DNA from: Ophiodon elongatus
Lineage: Eukaryota; Chordata; Actinopteri; Perciformes; Hexagrammidae
Length of the DNA stretch: 64,000 nucleotides
Reading direction: 5' to 3'
Assembly (NCBI GenBank): GCA_016806645.1
Contig: JACSYO010001630.1
Span: forward strand, 1,032,001 to 1,096,000
The translations under genes were made by a program, and so were the position numbers. The notes beneath the pieces were generated by a model. It was not told the DNA's origin. It saw only the letters and a program-made list of their open reading frames with translations, and did not search any database. Position 1 is the first letter of the stretch. Each line of letters begins with the position of its first letter. Below are positions 10,610 to 20,405 of this stretch, piece by piece.

Positions 10610-11545
10610 ATGCCTCCTTTACCCACGGATGGCTACTACAAACTCCTGCAGAAGATTGCAGTCTTGGAAACAAAGATCCACCGACTAGAAGTGAACGTGG
10701 AGGTAAATGTACTGTGTGGGAACGATACCACTATACCATGGACTCAAAATATTGGACAAGCGCAAGCTAAGACACAGCTAACTAGCACCACCAGGCCTAC
10801 CAAGAAACAGGAGGGCTGTGTAGCAGTTAATGAATCCTCAAATGGTAGTCCTCCCTGGAACTCTCTCGGTGCAAAGCCAAAGAGGACATCATACCCTCGG
10901 GATGTGGGAGAACGACTAACAGGCAGGGCCCAGCAACCTGAGATTTGTGATGCGACTGGCTGGCCTGCACTACCACAAAGGCAGAACTCCTCCTCAACCC
11001 CTACACACAGCTGGACACAGCCAAGAAAAGCTGAGAAAAGTAAAACCAGCAAAGAACCTCTACGGCAACCAGGCCTACAACTTGGGAACAGATTTGCTTC
11101 ATTGTCGCAGGATGCTAGATCTCCATCTGGTGACCTGGATAAGCAGCTATCCTCTCAAAGCAGGGTAAGAACTGAGAGTAAATGTGAACGTAAAAGGCCA
11201 CAGGGAAAGCTACTGACTGAGCCTCAAACTTTGATTGTTGGTGACTATGCTGTAAAAGATGTTAGAACGATGTACAGCAAGAATACCAAAATACTCTGCT
11301 TTCCGACGGATATGGTCTCTAACATGACGGACAAAATTTTGGACATCATGGTTGACCATCCCACGGTGAAAAACATCATCGTGCATACAGGAAGCTGTGA
11401 TACTGTGAAACAACAGTCTGACGTTCTGAAGCGAGACTTCATTGATCTGTTAAGCACAGTCAGCTCTGTCGATGCTGAGGTGTTTATCAGTGACCCTCTT
11501 CCACCAGTCAGAGGAGGAGATGAAAGATTCAGCAGGCTGTACTGA
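10610..11545 (+). CDS. L2-type LINE ORF1 (SGNH/GDSL esterase-like)
   Basis: A 311-residue frame. ORF1 proteins of this LINE group bind the element RNA, and many carry an SGNH hydrolase fold of uncertain role. Residues 1-45 have spaced leucines (KLLQKIAVLETKIHRLEV), suggesting a short coiled coil. Residues 46-200 are polar and probably disordered. The esterase-like core starts at about 208 (TLIVGDYAVKDV). The usual nucleophile Ser of the GDS block is Tyr213, and the usual Asn of the third block is Cys263 (TGSCDT). A deletion of roughly 32 bp near 11530, judged against the 8130-8913 copy, shifts the frame and ends the protein early. The missing end continues in another frame to 11732, where the His block reads DGVCLN. 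Catalysis is unlikely. Confidence 0.8.
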   Translation: MPPLPTDGYYKLLQKIAVLETKIHRLEVNVEVNVLCGNDTTIPWTQNIGQAQAKTQLTSTTRPTKKQEGCVAVNESSNGSPPWNSLGAKPKRTSYPRDVGERLTGRAQQPEICDATGWPALPQRQNSSSTPTHSWTQPRKAEKSKTSKEPLRQPGLQLGNRFASLSQDARSPSGDLDKQLSSQSRVRTESKCERKRPQGKLLTEPQTLIVGDYAVKDVRTMYSKNTKILCFPTDMVSNMTDKILDIMVDHPTVKNIIVHTGSCDTVKQQSDVLKRDFIDLLSTVSSVDAEVFISDPLPPVRGGDERFSRLY

Positions 11546-11732
11546 CCATTCAGTACATTTTATCAACAATTTTTACCTTTTCTGGGAGTGCAGACACCTT
11601 TTTAAGGCAGATGGAGTTTGCCTGAATAAGTCAGGGGTAAAACTGTTTACCTCTAATCTATTTGTCTTCCTGCGTCACCCGTCTGTTCCCACTGCCAAGG
11701 ACAGGAGACAAGAGGTCCTCAGCCAGTTTTGA
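11546..11732 (+). pseudogene. Frameshifted C-terminal end of LINE ORF1
   Basis: The frame covering 11540-11732 continues the ORF1 product: DHSVHFINNFYLFWE, then KADGVCLNKSGVKLF. It corresponds to the last esterase block, where DGxH normally carries the catalytic His. Here that residue is Cys. The related L2 at 30579-30773 (minus) keeps DGIHPT at the same point, so the loss is specific to this family or copy. Confidence 0.75.
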
Positions 11733-12022
11733 CACAATTGGTGAAGATAAAGCGCGCTGCCCCTCCCCCGCCTTCACTACAGCTCCACAACAATTGATAT
11801 CTTCTGGGTCCAGGCTAGAAGGCTAATGACACCACTGATTCTCTCCAGGAATAGTCGGGGCCCTGTATGCAGCTAGCCTTCTCAATTCCTGTCCTGATAG
11901 TTTATAGAAAAAGAAAGGTGAGGTTGCGAAGAAACATTCGTAAATCTTCAGACCTATCAAATTTAACATTCATTCCTTGTCAGCCTGTCGACAGAAAATG
12001 GGCAAATAGAGCTTTAACCACA

Positions 12023-13021
12023 TTAAGCTTAGGTTTATGAAATATCAGGTCTCTGTCAGGAAAAACATTTTTAATCAATGATTTTATTGTAAGGCACAAA
12101 CTGGATTTTTTGTTTTTAACTGAAACTTGGTTAGACCAAGATACCAGTGCAGCTGTTCTTATTGAATCAACACCTGACAACTTCAGTTTCATGAGTGAAA
12201 CAAGAGCGCATAAGAAAGGAGGTGGAGTTGCTATTTTATTTAATGATTCTTTTCAATGCAAGCAGATGTCTTTTGGTCATTTTACTTCCTTTGAATATGT
12301 AGCTATGAATTCCACTCAAGCTTTATTCCTAAACATTTACAGACCACCTAAATACTGTACAACCTTCTTTGATGAGTTTACTGAACTGCTGTCCATAATC
12401 TGTATTGATTTTGATTGTGTTGTCATTGTTGGCGATTTCAATGTCCATGTTGATAATCCCCAGGACAGAGGGTCTATAGAACTATGTGGTGTCCTTGATA
12501 ATTATGATCTGACTCAGCATGTAACAGGACCCACCCACAACAAGGGGCACACTCTGGACCTAATCATCACCAAAGGTCTAAACATTTCCAAGGTTGCTGT
12601 GACTGATGTTGCGCTCTCTGATCATGTCTGTGTTTTCTTTGAGAGTGCAATCTCCTTACACACAAATGTCAAAACCGAGGTTGTGACAAAGCGTTACATC
12701 TCTGAAAACACCAGTGAACTATTTATTCAGAAGGTCTCCCCCACACCAGCCCTCTCTTGCATCTCAGTCAATGAGCTTGTAGATAACTTCAATTCTAAAG
12801 TGAAAAATGTTATTGATGTGATTGCACCCACTAAAGTGAAGGTTGTCTCGGGTAAGCAAAGATCTCCTTGGAGAAAGGCCACGCCGGTCAGAATAGAGAA
12901 GAGAGAGTATCGGAAAGCTGAGCGCAGGTGGCGAAAAACTAATCTCCAGGTTCACTGTGACATCTATAAAGAGAGACTTCGCAATTATAATTTGAAATGC
13001 AAGGCAGTCCTTCTTCTCTGA
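12023..13021 (+). pseudogene. L2-type LINE ORF2, endonuclease domain
   Basis: An apurinic-type (EEP) endonuclease that nicks the target DNA during retrotransposition. The frame starts upstream of the first Met at 12110, in LGL-NIRSLSGKTF, where a TGA at 12038-12040 interrupts the conserved start. Recognisable motifs are FLTETWLDQD (catalytic Glu), KKGGGVAILF, NIYRPPK, VVIVGDFNVHVDN and the SDH triad block VALSDHV. The linker to the reverse transcriptase follows (about 12700-13021), rich in basic residues. A frameshift near 13021 separates it from the reverse transcriptase. Apart from the stop, the domain is well preserved. Confidence 0.85.
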
Positions 13022-13039
13022 CATTATAACCAAAAACAA

Positions 13040-14658
13040 TAACAATGCATGCGCCTTATTTGCTACCGTCGACAGGCTAACAAACCCTCTAGTGTCAGTA
13101 ACTGCTGAGCTCCAATCCACCTGTGCATGCAATCAATTTGCTTCCTTTTTTACTGACAAAATTCAGAAAATTAGACAAGCAGTCGGTGCCTCCACATCAA
13201 CCATAGGACATGTGTTGTCCCCATATTTAAATAGCATCCATTTAAATATCATGAAACAATTTAATTCAATCACCCAAAGTAACCTAGAAGACATTATACA
13301 ACATCTGAAATCATCCTACTGCTGTTTAGATATTCTACCGACACACTTTTTCAAAAATATTTCACACTGCATGACCATTGATCTTCTACAAATTGTAAAC
13401 ACCTCGGTCTTCTCAGGTGTTTTCCCACAAGCCCTAAAAACTGCAGTTATTAAACCACTCTTAAAGAAGGCTAGTTTAGACCCCGCAATAATGAAAAATT
13501 ATAGGCCAATATCAAACCTCCCATTTTTAAGTAAAATAATAGAAAAAGTGTTTTTTCAACAGCTGAACAACTTCTTAGCCGTAAATAACTGTTTTGATGT
13601 TTTCCAGTCCGGCACTTTCGACAGCACCACAGTACTGAAACTGCTCTTGTTATGGTTTTCAACGACATCAACCTAAACAGACAGTGGCAGAATCTCAGTC
13701 TTAGTATTACTGGATCTCAGTGCTGCATTCGACACGGTCGACCATGACATACTCCTAGACAGACTAAACGTCTGGGTAGGACTCTCTGGTGCAGCACTTA
13801 AATGGTTTGAATGCTACTTGAAGGACCGAGAATACTTTGTGTCTGTAGATAATTACACATCAGAGCTGACTAGGGTGACATGTGGTGTTCCCCAAGGTTC
13901 AATACTGGGGCCTCTTATGTTCAACATCTACATGCTTCCACTGGCTCAGATCATGGAAAACAACAAAGTGTGCTATGATAATTATGCAGACGACACACAA
14001 ATCTACATAACTATATCACCAGGGGACTATAATCCCATACAAGGGCTGAGTAAATGCATTGAACAAAACAACTGGATGTGCCAGAATTTCCTTCAATTAA
14101 ATAAAGATAAAACAGAAGTAATAGATTTTGGTAGCAAGGATGAACGATTGAAAGTCAGCGCTCAGCTTCAATCACTGATGTTAAAAACCACAAACCAAGC
14201 CAGAAACCTAGGTGTAGTTATGGATTCAGACCTCAACCTGAACAGCCATATCAAGACAATTACAAAATCAGCCTACTATCACCTGAAGAATATAGCAACG
14301 ATTAAAGGACTTATGTCTCAACAGGATTTGGAAAAACTTGTCCACGCTTTTATCTTCAGTAGACTGGACTACTGTAACGGTGTGTTTACAGGTCTCTGTA
14401 AAAAGTCAGTCAGAAAGCTGCAGCTGATTCAGAATGCTGCAGCTCGAGTCCTCACTAAGACCAAGAAAGTGGATCACATTACTCCAGTTCTACGGTCCTT
14501 GCACTGGCTTCCTGTCCAACAAAGAATTGACTTTAAAATCCTGCTGTTGGTTTATAAAGCACAGAATGGTTTAGGGCCTAAATACATTTCTGATATGCTG
14601 CTACCTTATGAACCATCCCGACCCCTTAGGTCGTCTGGTGCTGGTCTACTTTCTTTCC
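13040..14658 (+). pseudogene. L2-type LINE ORF2, reverse transcriptase and C-terminal region
   Basis: The frame 13092-13676 has the early reverse transcriptase blocks (VIKPLLKKASLDP, NYRPISNLPFLSKIIEKV). After a frameshift near 13676-13690 the core resumes: VLVLLDLSAAFDTVDHDIL (first catalytic Asp), CGVPQGSILGPLMFNIYM, and the YADDTQIYI active site. Then come LQLNKDKTEVIDFG and the C-terminal LIQNAAARVLTKTKK and SLHWLPVQQRIDFKILLLVY blocks. It reverse-transcribes its own RNA at the nicked target. The active-site YADD is intact, and the copy is dead because of frameshifts. Homology ends at about 14658, where an antisense Gypsy fragment begins. Confidence 0.85.
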
Positions 14659-14663
14659 TATCG

Positions 14664-14830
14664 GGGTGCAGGCGATTAGTATGTGCGGAGAAGCTCCGGA
14701 TTATCCGGGAGCGCGGAACCCAGCATTGTTCCTCCGGGCCATACCCCATCCAATCAACGAGGTATTGGTAGCTCCTACCTCGTCGGCAGACATCCAGGAG
14801 GCGGTTGACCGTGTATACGGACCGCACCCC
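14664..14830 (-). pseudogene. Chromodomain at the integrase C terminus
   Basis: The minus-strand frame encodes VYTVNRLLDVCRRGRSYQYL and then VDWMGYGPEEQCWVP followed by SRII. This is a chromodomain with the aromatic/W-x-GY-GPE-x-x-W signature typical of chromovirus integrases, where it directs insertion toward modified histones. It is in a different frame from the integrase frame that stops at 14918. Beyond 14664 the frame runs into antisense LINE sequence, so the last residues are not part of the protein. Confidence 0.75.
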
Positions 14831-14917
14831 CCGATGAGTCGGGGGGTTCGGCCAGAGGGTTCAGAGGACTGGAGTGTACGGGCTTGAGAAGGGACACATG
14901 GAAAACAGGGTGGATTC

Positions 14918-15784
14918 TCATGGATTGCAGGAGCTTGAGCTTGACCGTGACTGGCTTGATAATGGAAACAATGGGGAACGGGCCAATTTATCTGGGGGAG
15001 AGTTTCTTAGATTCTGTGCGTAAAGGTGTGTCCCTGGTGGAAAGCCAGACCTGTTGGCCGGGGAGCGGCGGCGGTCAGCCAGACGCTTGTTCTGTTCGGA
15101 AGACTGAAGTAGAGCGGCACGAGTCTCTCTCCAGACTCTCTTGCATCGCCGATGGTTGCTCTGGACAGACAGGACGGAAACCTCGGCCTCTTGGCTAGGT
15201 AGAAGGGTAGGTTGGAAGCCAATGGAGGCCTCGAAGGGTGAGAGACCCGTTGCCGTGGAGGTATGGCTGTTGTGTGTGTACTCTATCCAGGCCAGGTGAC
15301 GACTCCAGGAGGACGGATTGGCTGCCGTTAGACAACGGAGCATGGCTTCTAGCTCCTGGTTAAGCCTCTCGGTCTGGCCATTGGTTTGGGGATGAAAGCC
15401 GGAGGAGAGGCTAGCGGTGGCGACGAGGCTGCGGCAGAACGCCTTCCAGACCTGGGAGGTGAACTGGGGACCCCGATCGGAAACCATGTCCACAGGGATG
15501 CCATGGAGCCTAAAAACATGTTGGACCAACAAGTCCGCGGTCTCGCGGGCAGATGGAAGCTTGGGAAGGGGAATAAAGTGAGCCGCCTTGGAAAAACGGT
15601 CCACGATGGTCAGGATGAACGTATTGTTCTCTGAGGGAGGAAATCCAGTGACAAAGTCCAAAGCCATAACAAGGTCTGTGGTGGACAGGCAGAGGTCGTA
15701 GTAGTCTGACAGGGGTCTGCGTGAGGCCTTGTTACGCTCACAGGAGGTACAGGCTAGGACGTAAGCTCGGGTGTCATTGTCCAA
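14918..15784 (-). pseudogene. Ty3/Gypsy integrase core (chromovirus type)
   Basis: A 288-residue frame that joins the cDNA to the host chromosome. Visible are the HHCC zinc-binding end (ACTSCERNKA) and the DDE core: first Asp in MALDFVTGFPPSENN, second Asp in MVSDRGPQFTSQVW, Glu in HPQTNGQTERLNQELE. WIEYTHNSH and GLSPFEAS-like blocks follow. The upstream part of the HHCC domain (GNPGIRRTIN, then LRRSFWWPSL) is in frame but interrupted by a TGA near 15812, so the Met at 15784 is not the true start. The distal part after about residue 255 loses similarity, indicating a frameshift. Confidence 0.8.
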
Positions 15785-16110
15785 AGATGGCCACCAGAAG
15801 GAGCGCCGGAGTCAGTTAATAGTACGTCTTATCCCAGGGTTGCCGGAGAGTGGGGAGTAATGGGAAAATTTGTAGGCTACGGAAACGGACGGAAAGGGGA
15901 ACAAACAGGCGCCCAGGAGGGCCACCTTTGGTCGAGGATTACACAAAGAGGGGTCGAGATTATAGCTACCACTGGCGAAACAATCTGTCGATGAGTCGTG
16001 AGAAAGCCGGGGTACTTGAACTGGGTGCGCTTGATGATTTGATTGTAGGCAGGTGTGGAGATGAGCCCAAGTACCGGGTGATGGAAGCAGCGCACACACA
16101 CACACACAGA

Positions 16111-16747
16111 GAACAGAGGGGGGACACTAAGGAACGCCAGAAGAGGGCTGGACTCACAGCAGAGACGTGACAGATTGAGAGCAGGCATATGAGAGTCAGA
16201 GAGAGGAAGCCTAAACCGGACATTTGTACTGTAACTAAGGCCTTGGTTCTGTAATCTGTGTGCATACTAACCAGCCATAGCTAACATCAACACCCACGCA
16301 AGCACGCACGCACGCATGCACACACTGAAAATTCCCACAGAAAAGAGCCACACCTCAGCCTTGCTATTCACACACATCCCAAAATAAATCAGCTTAGATG
16401 CAAAGCCTTATTGCACGCTTTTATCTGCCTCCATTGGTTCAACAGTATATGTGCAGTGAGCGAGGATGTTTGTGCGTGTTGTATAATATCTACTCAGTTG
16501 CTTTTGAAGTATACTGTAGATGGTCCATAGTGTTAGTAGAAAGAGACAACGTATTTGAATGGTTTAGGTCGAGAGGAATATAGACAGAGAGCCTGGCTGG
16601 CTTACACATGTTTGGCAACGGACACATTAAGAGTCTCCTGAAGTGTCACCACTCCAATATGATTGAAAATGTGCCCAGTACCACTGGACGTTTTTGGTTG
16701 GATGCATCACAGCAACTGGAATCCAGTTTTCCTCTAAGACGTTTGTT

Positions 16748-16752
<5 letters not shown>
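16111..16752. other. No gene recognised
   Basis: The stretch includes a short (CA)n run at 16092-16108 and a cacgcacgcacgcatgcaca tract near 16296-16325. Nothing else can be supported. Confidence 0.4.
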
Positions 16753-16827
<75 letters not shown>

Positions 16828-16862
16828 TGAGTGAGTGTGTGAGAGAGAGAGAGAGAGAGAGA
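16753..16862. repeat. (GT)n then (GA)n microsatellite
   Basis: About 70 bases of GT, a gtgagtgagtgagtgtgt bridge and then GA repeats to 16862. Open frames with VCVC or THTH runs on either strand are artefacts of this repeat. Confidence 0.95.
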
Positions 16863-17749
16863 CTGCACACCCAAAACATCGCTGCAGTGGCTCAGAGGCA
16901 ACATTCTCTGCCTAAATTTGGACTAGACAGAGAATATCGTGCAGTGCTCAGACACCTGCCTGATAGCTCTGAGATGAACTCAAATTCACACCAGACATGA
17001 GACATCAGCAGCGCATATAAGCACTTCTAAAGCATCCATCCACACTGGGTACATCCCACGTCTCTTAATTGTCGCTTCCTTGCTCCTCGATCGAACCGGA
17101 AGTTGTTCTGCGCCGTCATATTCACGGCCGTCCCAAAGCTCTTATTTCTGCTCTGAGGAGTGAGGAGGCATCTCTGTGGAGCCATGAGCGAGGAAGCACG
17201 AGAGCAGGCTTCCAGGAAGTGTTTTCGCGCTCAACACGCCCCCTCATTGTTCATCAGTTATTTGATTGGACGCTGCAGCTGGTCTGACTGATCGTTGGCG
17301 TTTCATACCAGAGTGAAGATGGATCACAGATTAAGCTCAAGTTACATATTCGATTTGTTTTCTGATTCAACATCTGGTTAAAATATATGCTCATTTTAGG
17401 TCTGAACAACAAAAGGACCACAAACAACTTTCTTCATTAATTAAGAATGTCTTTTCTTGATCTGTTATTTCCCTCTAACTGTTATGATGGATATAATTAA
17501 AATCAGAGAGAGCTAGAGAGGAAACACTTTTTACATAATTTATCGTCATTTCCATTCAGTCACTTGAGGCTGATCATTCCTGAGTGTCGGGTTTGATGAG
17601 TTATATCATTTAAGTTTAACCTGAAACATTGAGCCTAATAAATTAATTCTAGTGTTCAAGAGAAACCATAATCGTATTCTGGGTTATTTTGAGGTCACAA
17701 TCAGAATAGTATAAATACCACAGACTGTGTATAAATACACAATGCTGTT
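16863..17749. other. No gene recognised
   Basis: Unique-looking AT-rich sequence with a G+C-richer island at about 17070-17290. That island has loosely inverted gaggag/ctcctc-type boxes (gctcctcgatcg near 17083, gagcgaggaagcacgagagc near 17186), possibly the ends of an unclassified DNA element. No coding evidence was found. Confidence 0.35.
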
Positions 17750-18301
17750 TGTTAAACAGGTGAGGATTCCGACTGGTAAAATAAGCCGAAAATTGGTTCG
17801 AAGTTTAAGTAAAAAAGTATTTACTTTGATCAAAAGCAATTACACAATGAACACAATAAAACCTATCTAACTCGAGTGACTTCCGCCGCGCCGTACGTCC
17901 GCGTGCAGTCTGTCCGCGCGTGCGCTCCCCGCCGTCCATGCGCACCAGAAGTCCCGTCACGTTGACACGTGTGTCTTTTATAGTCTTTCATAGTCCTCCC
18001 ACTCGCTGTACGTCAACAAGCCGCAAGGTTTCCGCTTCCGGGGGCAAAGGTCAGAGACCTCTCTCTGCTCCGCTCTGCTGCCCTCTGCTGGTCAAGTGCA
18101 AAGGTCTTCCCACTATTGCGCAATACATGTATCAGTACTCTTCCATAACTAACTGCTTTGGCACAATTTGTACACACAGTAATTATAATACAGTTTAGGC
18201 ACGCGGTAGTTATAAAATAATTTGGCACACTGATTATAAAATAGTTATAAAATAATGGCAAAACAGTTCACTTTAGGAGCTTTTTCTATTTAACCTTCAC
18301 A
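17750..18301 (-). mobile_element. Solo-LTR-like element, second LTR type
   Basis: On the minus strand it starts TGTGAAGG (other copies TGTTAAGG) at 18301 and ends TTTAACA at 17750, a TG...CA unit of 552 bp. It shares boxes with 31825-32156 (+) and 39230-39852 (-): gaaaaagctcctaaa, gttataaaataat, ggcacactgat and an A/T-rich aagtaaaaaagtatttac end. The middle is CpG-rich with an acttccgccgcgcc-type segment. No coding sequence and no clear target duplication were seen. A solo LTR is the best inference. Confidence 0.6.
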
Positions 18302-18382
18302 CAGTGGAGCAAAGAAAAAGCTGGACTTCAATTGGAAAATTACAACAGCCTGAAAAAATATATTATACAGAGAAATGGATAT

Positions 18383-18675
18383 GGTAAATAGACTGTACTT
18401 GTATCGCGCTTTTCTAGTCTTCTGACCACTCAAAGTGCTTTAACACTACATGTTATCATTCATCCATTCACACCCTGATGACAGGAGCCATCATGCAAGG
18501 TGCCACCTGCCCATCAGGACTCTAACCAACCAATTCCTACCCATTCACACACCCCAGGAACAGCCTGTGGGAGCAATTTGGGGTTAAGTGTCTTGCCGAA
18601 GGACACATTAACATGGACAAGCGGAGATCGAACCACCGGTCCTCTGATGTAAGGATAACCCACGAGCTACGATCA
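18383..18675 (-). repeat. tRNA-derived SINE
   Basis: In reverse complement it has an A-box-like tcgtagctcgt and a B-box-like ggttcgatctc (near 18624-18634). These are followed by the body gtccttcggcaagacactta, aaagcactttgagtgg and the agcgcgatacaagtacag tail. The order and tail match 41152-41436. The head resembles a tRNA promoter but not a functional tRNA. Confidence 0.75.
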
Positions 18676-19137
18676 ACCCATGATATAGATATAGAAGCCC
18701 ATAATGCATGGTAAAGATAAACAAAGGTGGTGTAGTGATTTGGTGGAGGATTTGCTTATGACAACAAAAGTTTACAGGAAAGAGACATTATGGGAGAACA
18801 CATTGGATTATCGTGAGAGAGGGGAAATAAATTTAATTTTGTGTTGGAGAAAGCAAAAAGAAAAGAGGCGGGGGTCTAAAAATGAATATATTGCAGAAGA
18901 AAGACAAATGACAATGAGGTGGAGGAGAGGAGGAAACAAAGACAAAGCCAGAATACAAGATGAGATCCAGGATCCTCATACTTACTTTATCACCCAGCCA
19001 GACATCTCTGACAAATCACTTAATATGCAAATAGCTAGTCTTTATTCCAATGACAAATCACACTGTCACATAAACAGACCTGTGAAATACAATGTATACA
19101 GACCTCTGCATAGACACATTCAAGCACAGGTGGTGAA
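18676..19137. other. No gene recognised
   Basis: A 172-residue frame crosses this stretch but ends in (HT)n from the following microsatellite and has no recognisable domain. Judged non-coding. Confidence 0.4.
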
Positions 19138-19138
19138 A

Positions 19139-19171
<33 letters not shown>

Positions 19172-19182
19172 ACACACACACA
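19138..19182. repeat. (CA)n microsatellite
   Basis: Nearly pure CA with one tc interruption. Confidence 0.95.
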
Positions 19183-19203
19183 GGTGGTTTATTCATCTGT
19201 CGT

Positions 19204-20405
19204 ACTTTTCAGATTCAATTAAATTTATTTAGTATAGCCCAAAATCACAAATTAGCCTCAGAGGGCTTTACAATCTGTACACATACGACATCCTCTGTCC
19301 CAGAACCTCTCATCGGTTCAGGAAAAAAATGGAAGAAACCTTCGGGAGAGCAACAGAGGAGGATCCTCTATCAGGATGGGCAGAAGTACAATAGATGTCA
19401 TGTGTACAGAATGAACAACATAACAGAGTTATAACACATTCAATGAATATGACAGAAATGATTCATATGAGTGTAGTAGGCATGATGAAAAAGTTACAAC
19501 TACCAAAAAGAACAGCAACAGTGGATATAGTCGAAAGAATAAAACTAAAAGCAATAGTGGTATTGGCAATACTAACAGCAATGCAACTAACAATAATAAT
19601 AACAATAGCAGTAGGTGTCGGGCAGGACTAGGGTCCAGATGCAACCACGATCCATGGCAACCTGTGAGGTGAGAAAGCACAAAGACTGCAGAGAAGGAGC
19701 AAAGTTAGTAATGTGCATTAATGGTGCATGCATTCATACAGAAGGAAAGCAGAGAAGGGTGGGCATCAGCGGGGCCACAGCAGGAGGCAGGATGCAGGAC
19801 CAGGGTCCAGATGCAACCACGATCCATGGCAACCTGTGAGGTGAGAAAGCACAAAGACTCCGGGGGAAGAAGTAAAGTTAGTAATGTGCATTGATAGAAA
19901 ATTAATTCATACAGAAGGAGATAGAGAAGAAGAGAGAGGAACTCAGTGTATCCTAAGATGTCCTCCAGCAGTTTAGGTCTACAGCAGCATATCTAGGGGC
20001 TGGACCAGGGCAAACCTGAGCCGGCCCTAACTATAAGCACTGTCAAGAGCGCAGCTCTCTAGTGGGGTAATATGGTAATATGAGATCCTTAAGATATGAT
20101 GGTGCCTCACCAATTAAGGCTTTGTAGGTGAGGAGAAGGATATTAAATTCGATTCTGGATTTTACAGGGAGCCAATACAGGAGTAATATGATCTCTTCTC
20201 TTAGTTTTTGTTAGTATACGACCTGTAGCATTCTGTATCAACTGGAGAGATTTAAGAGACTTATTGGAGCAGCCTGATAATAAGGAATTGCAGTAGTCTA
20301 ATCTACAAATGTGTGAACTCATTTTTCTGCATCGCTTTGAGACAGGATGTGTTTGATTTTTTAAATGTTACTTAGGTGAAAAAAGGCAGTCCTTGATATT
20401 TGTTT
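19204..20405 (-). mobile_element. L2-type LINE 3' portion, 5'-truncated
   Basis: On the minus strand, C-terminal reverse-transcriptase region pieces come first (about 20405-20040, including the TQKL-type linker and the LHWLPV region near 20170). They are followed by the 3' UTR and the tail gggctatactaaataaattt at about 19211-19245. Part of the UTR is duplicated, with gggtccagatgcaaccacg at 19631 and again at 19803, a period of about 172 bp. The coding part has several stops. The opposite end abuts the modular repeat at about 20406. Confidence 0.8.

Larger units (their letters stand above)
10392..14658 (+). mobile_element. Long L2-type LINE, degenerate, 3' end missing
   Basis: In order: 5' leader (10392-10609), ORF1 with coiled-coil-like start and esterase-like domain (10610-11732), and ORF2 with endonuclease (about 12020-13021) and reverse transcriptase (about 13040-14640). 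The order matches the two-ORF L2/CR1 group. The match stops near 14658 inside the C-terminal region, where minus-strand Gypsy sequence begins, so the 3' UTR and tail are absent. Several frameshifts and a stop codon make it inactive. Confidence 0.85.
14660..16110 (-). mobile_element. Sushi-like Ty3/Gypsy fragment with integrase and chromodomain
   Basis: Read on the minus strand, the fragment runs from the end of the RNase H/spacer region (about 16110) through integrase (15784-14918) to a chromodomain (14830-14664). The integrase plus C-terminal chromodomain arrangement identifies a chromovirus-type Gypsy. No LTR is recognised at either edge. Frames change around 15790, 14918 and in the spacer, so it is inactive. 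It abuts the truncated L2 at 14658. Confidence 0.75.

Noticed and set aside
10744..11052. Minus-strand frame of 102 residues
   Set aside because: Antisense shadow of LINE ORF1; the same shadow appears opposite the other copy at 8579-8872.
16608..16879. Frames with VCVC or THTH runs
   Set aside because: Translation of (GT)n/(GA)n.
18704..19222. 172-residue open frame
   Set aside because: No recognisable domain, the end is (HT)n from a CA microsatellite, and there is no splice or promoter context.
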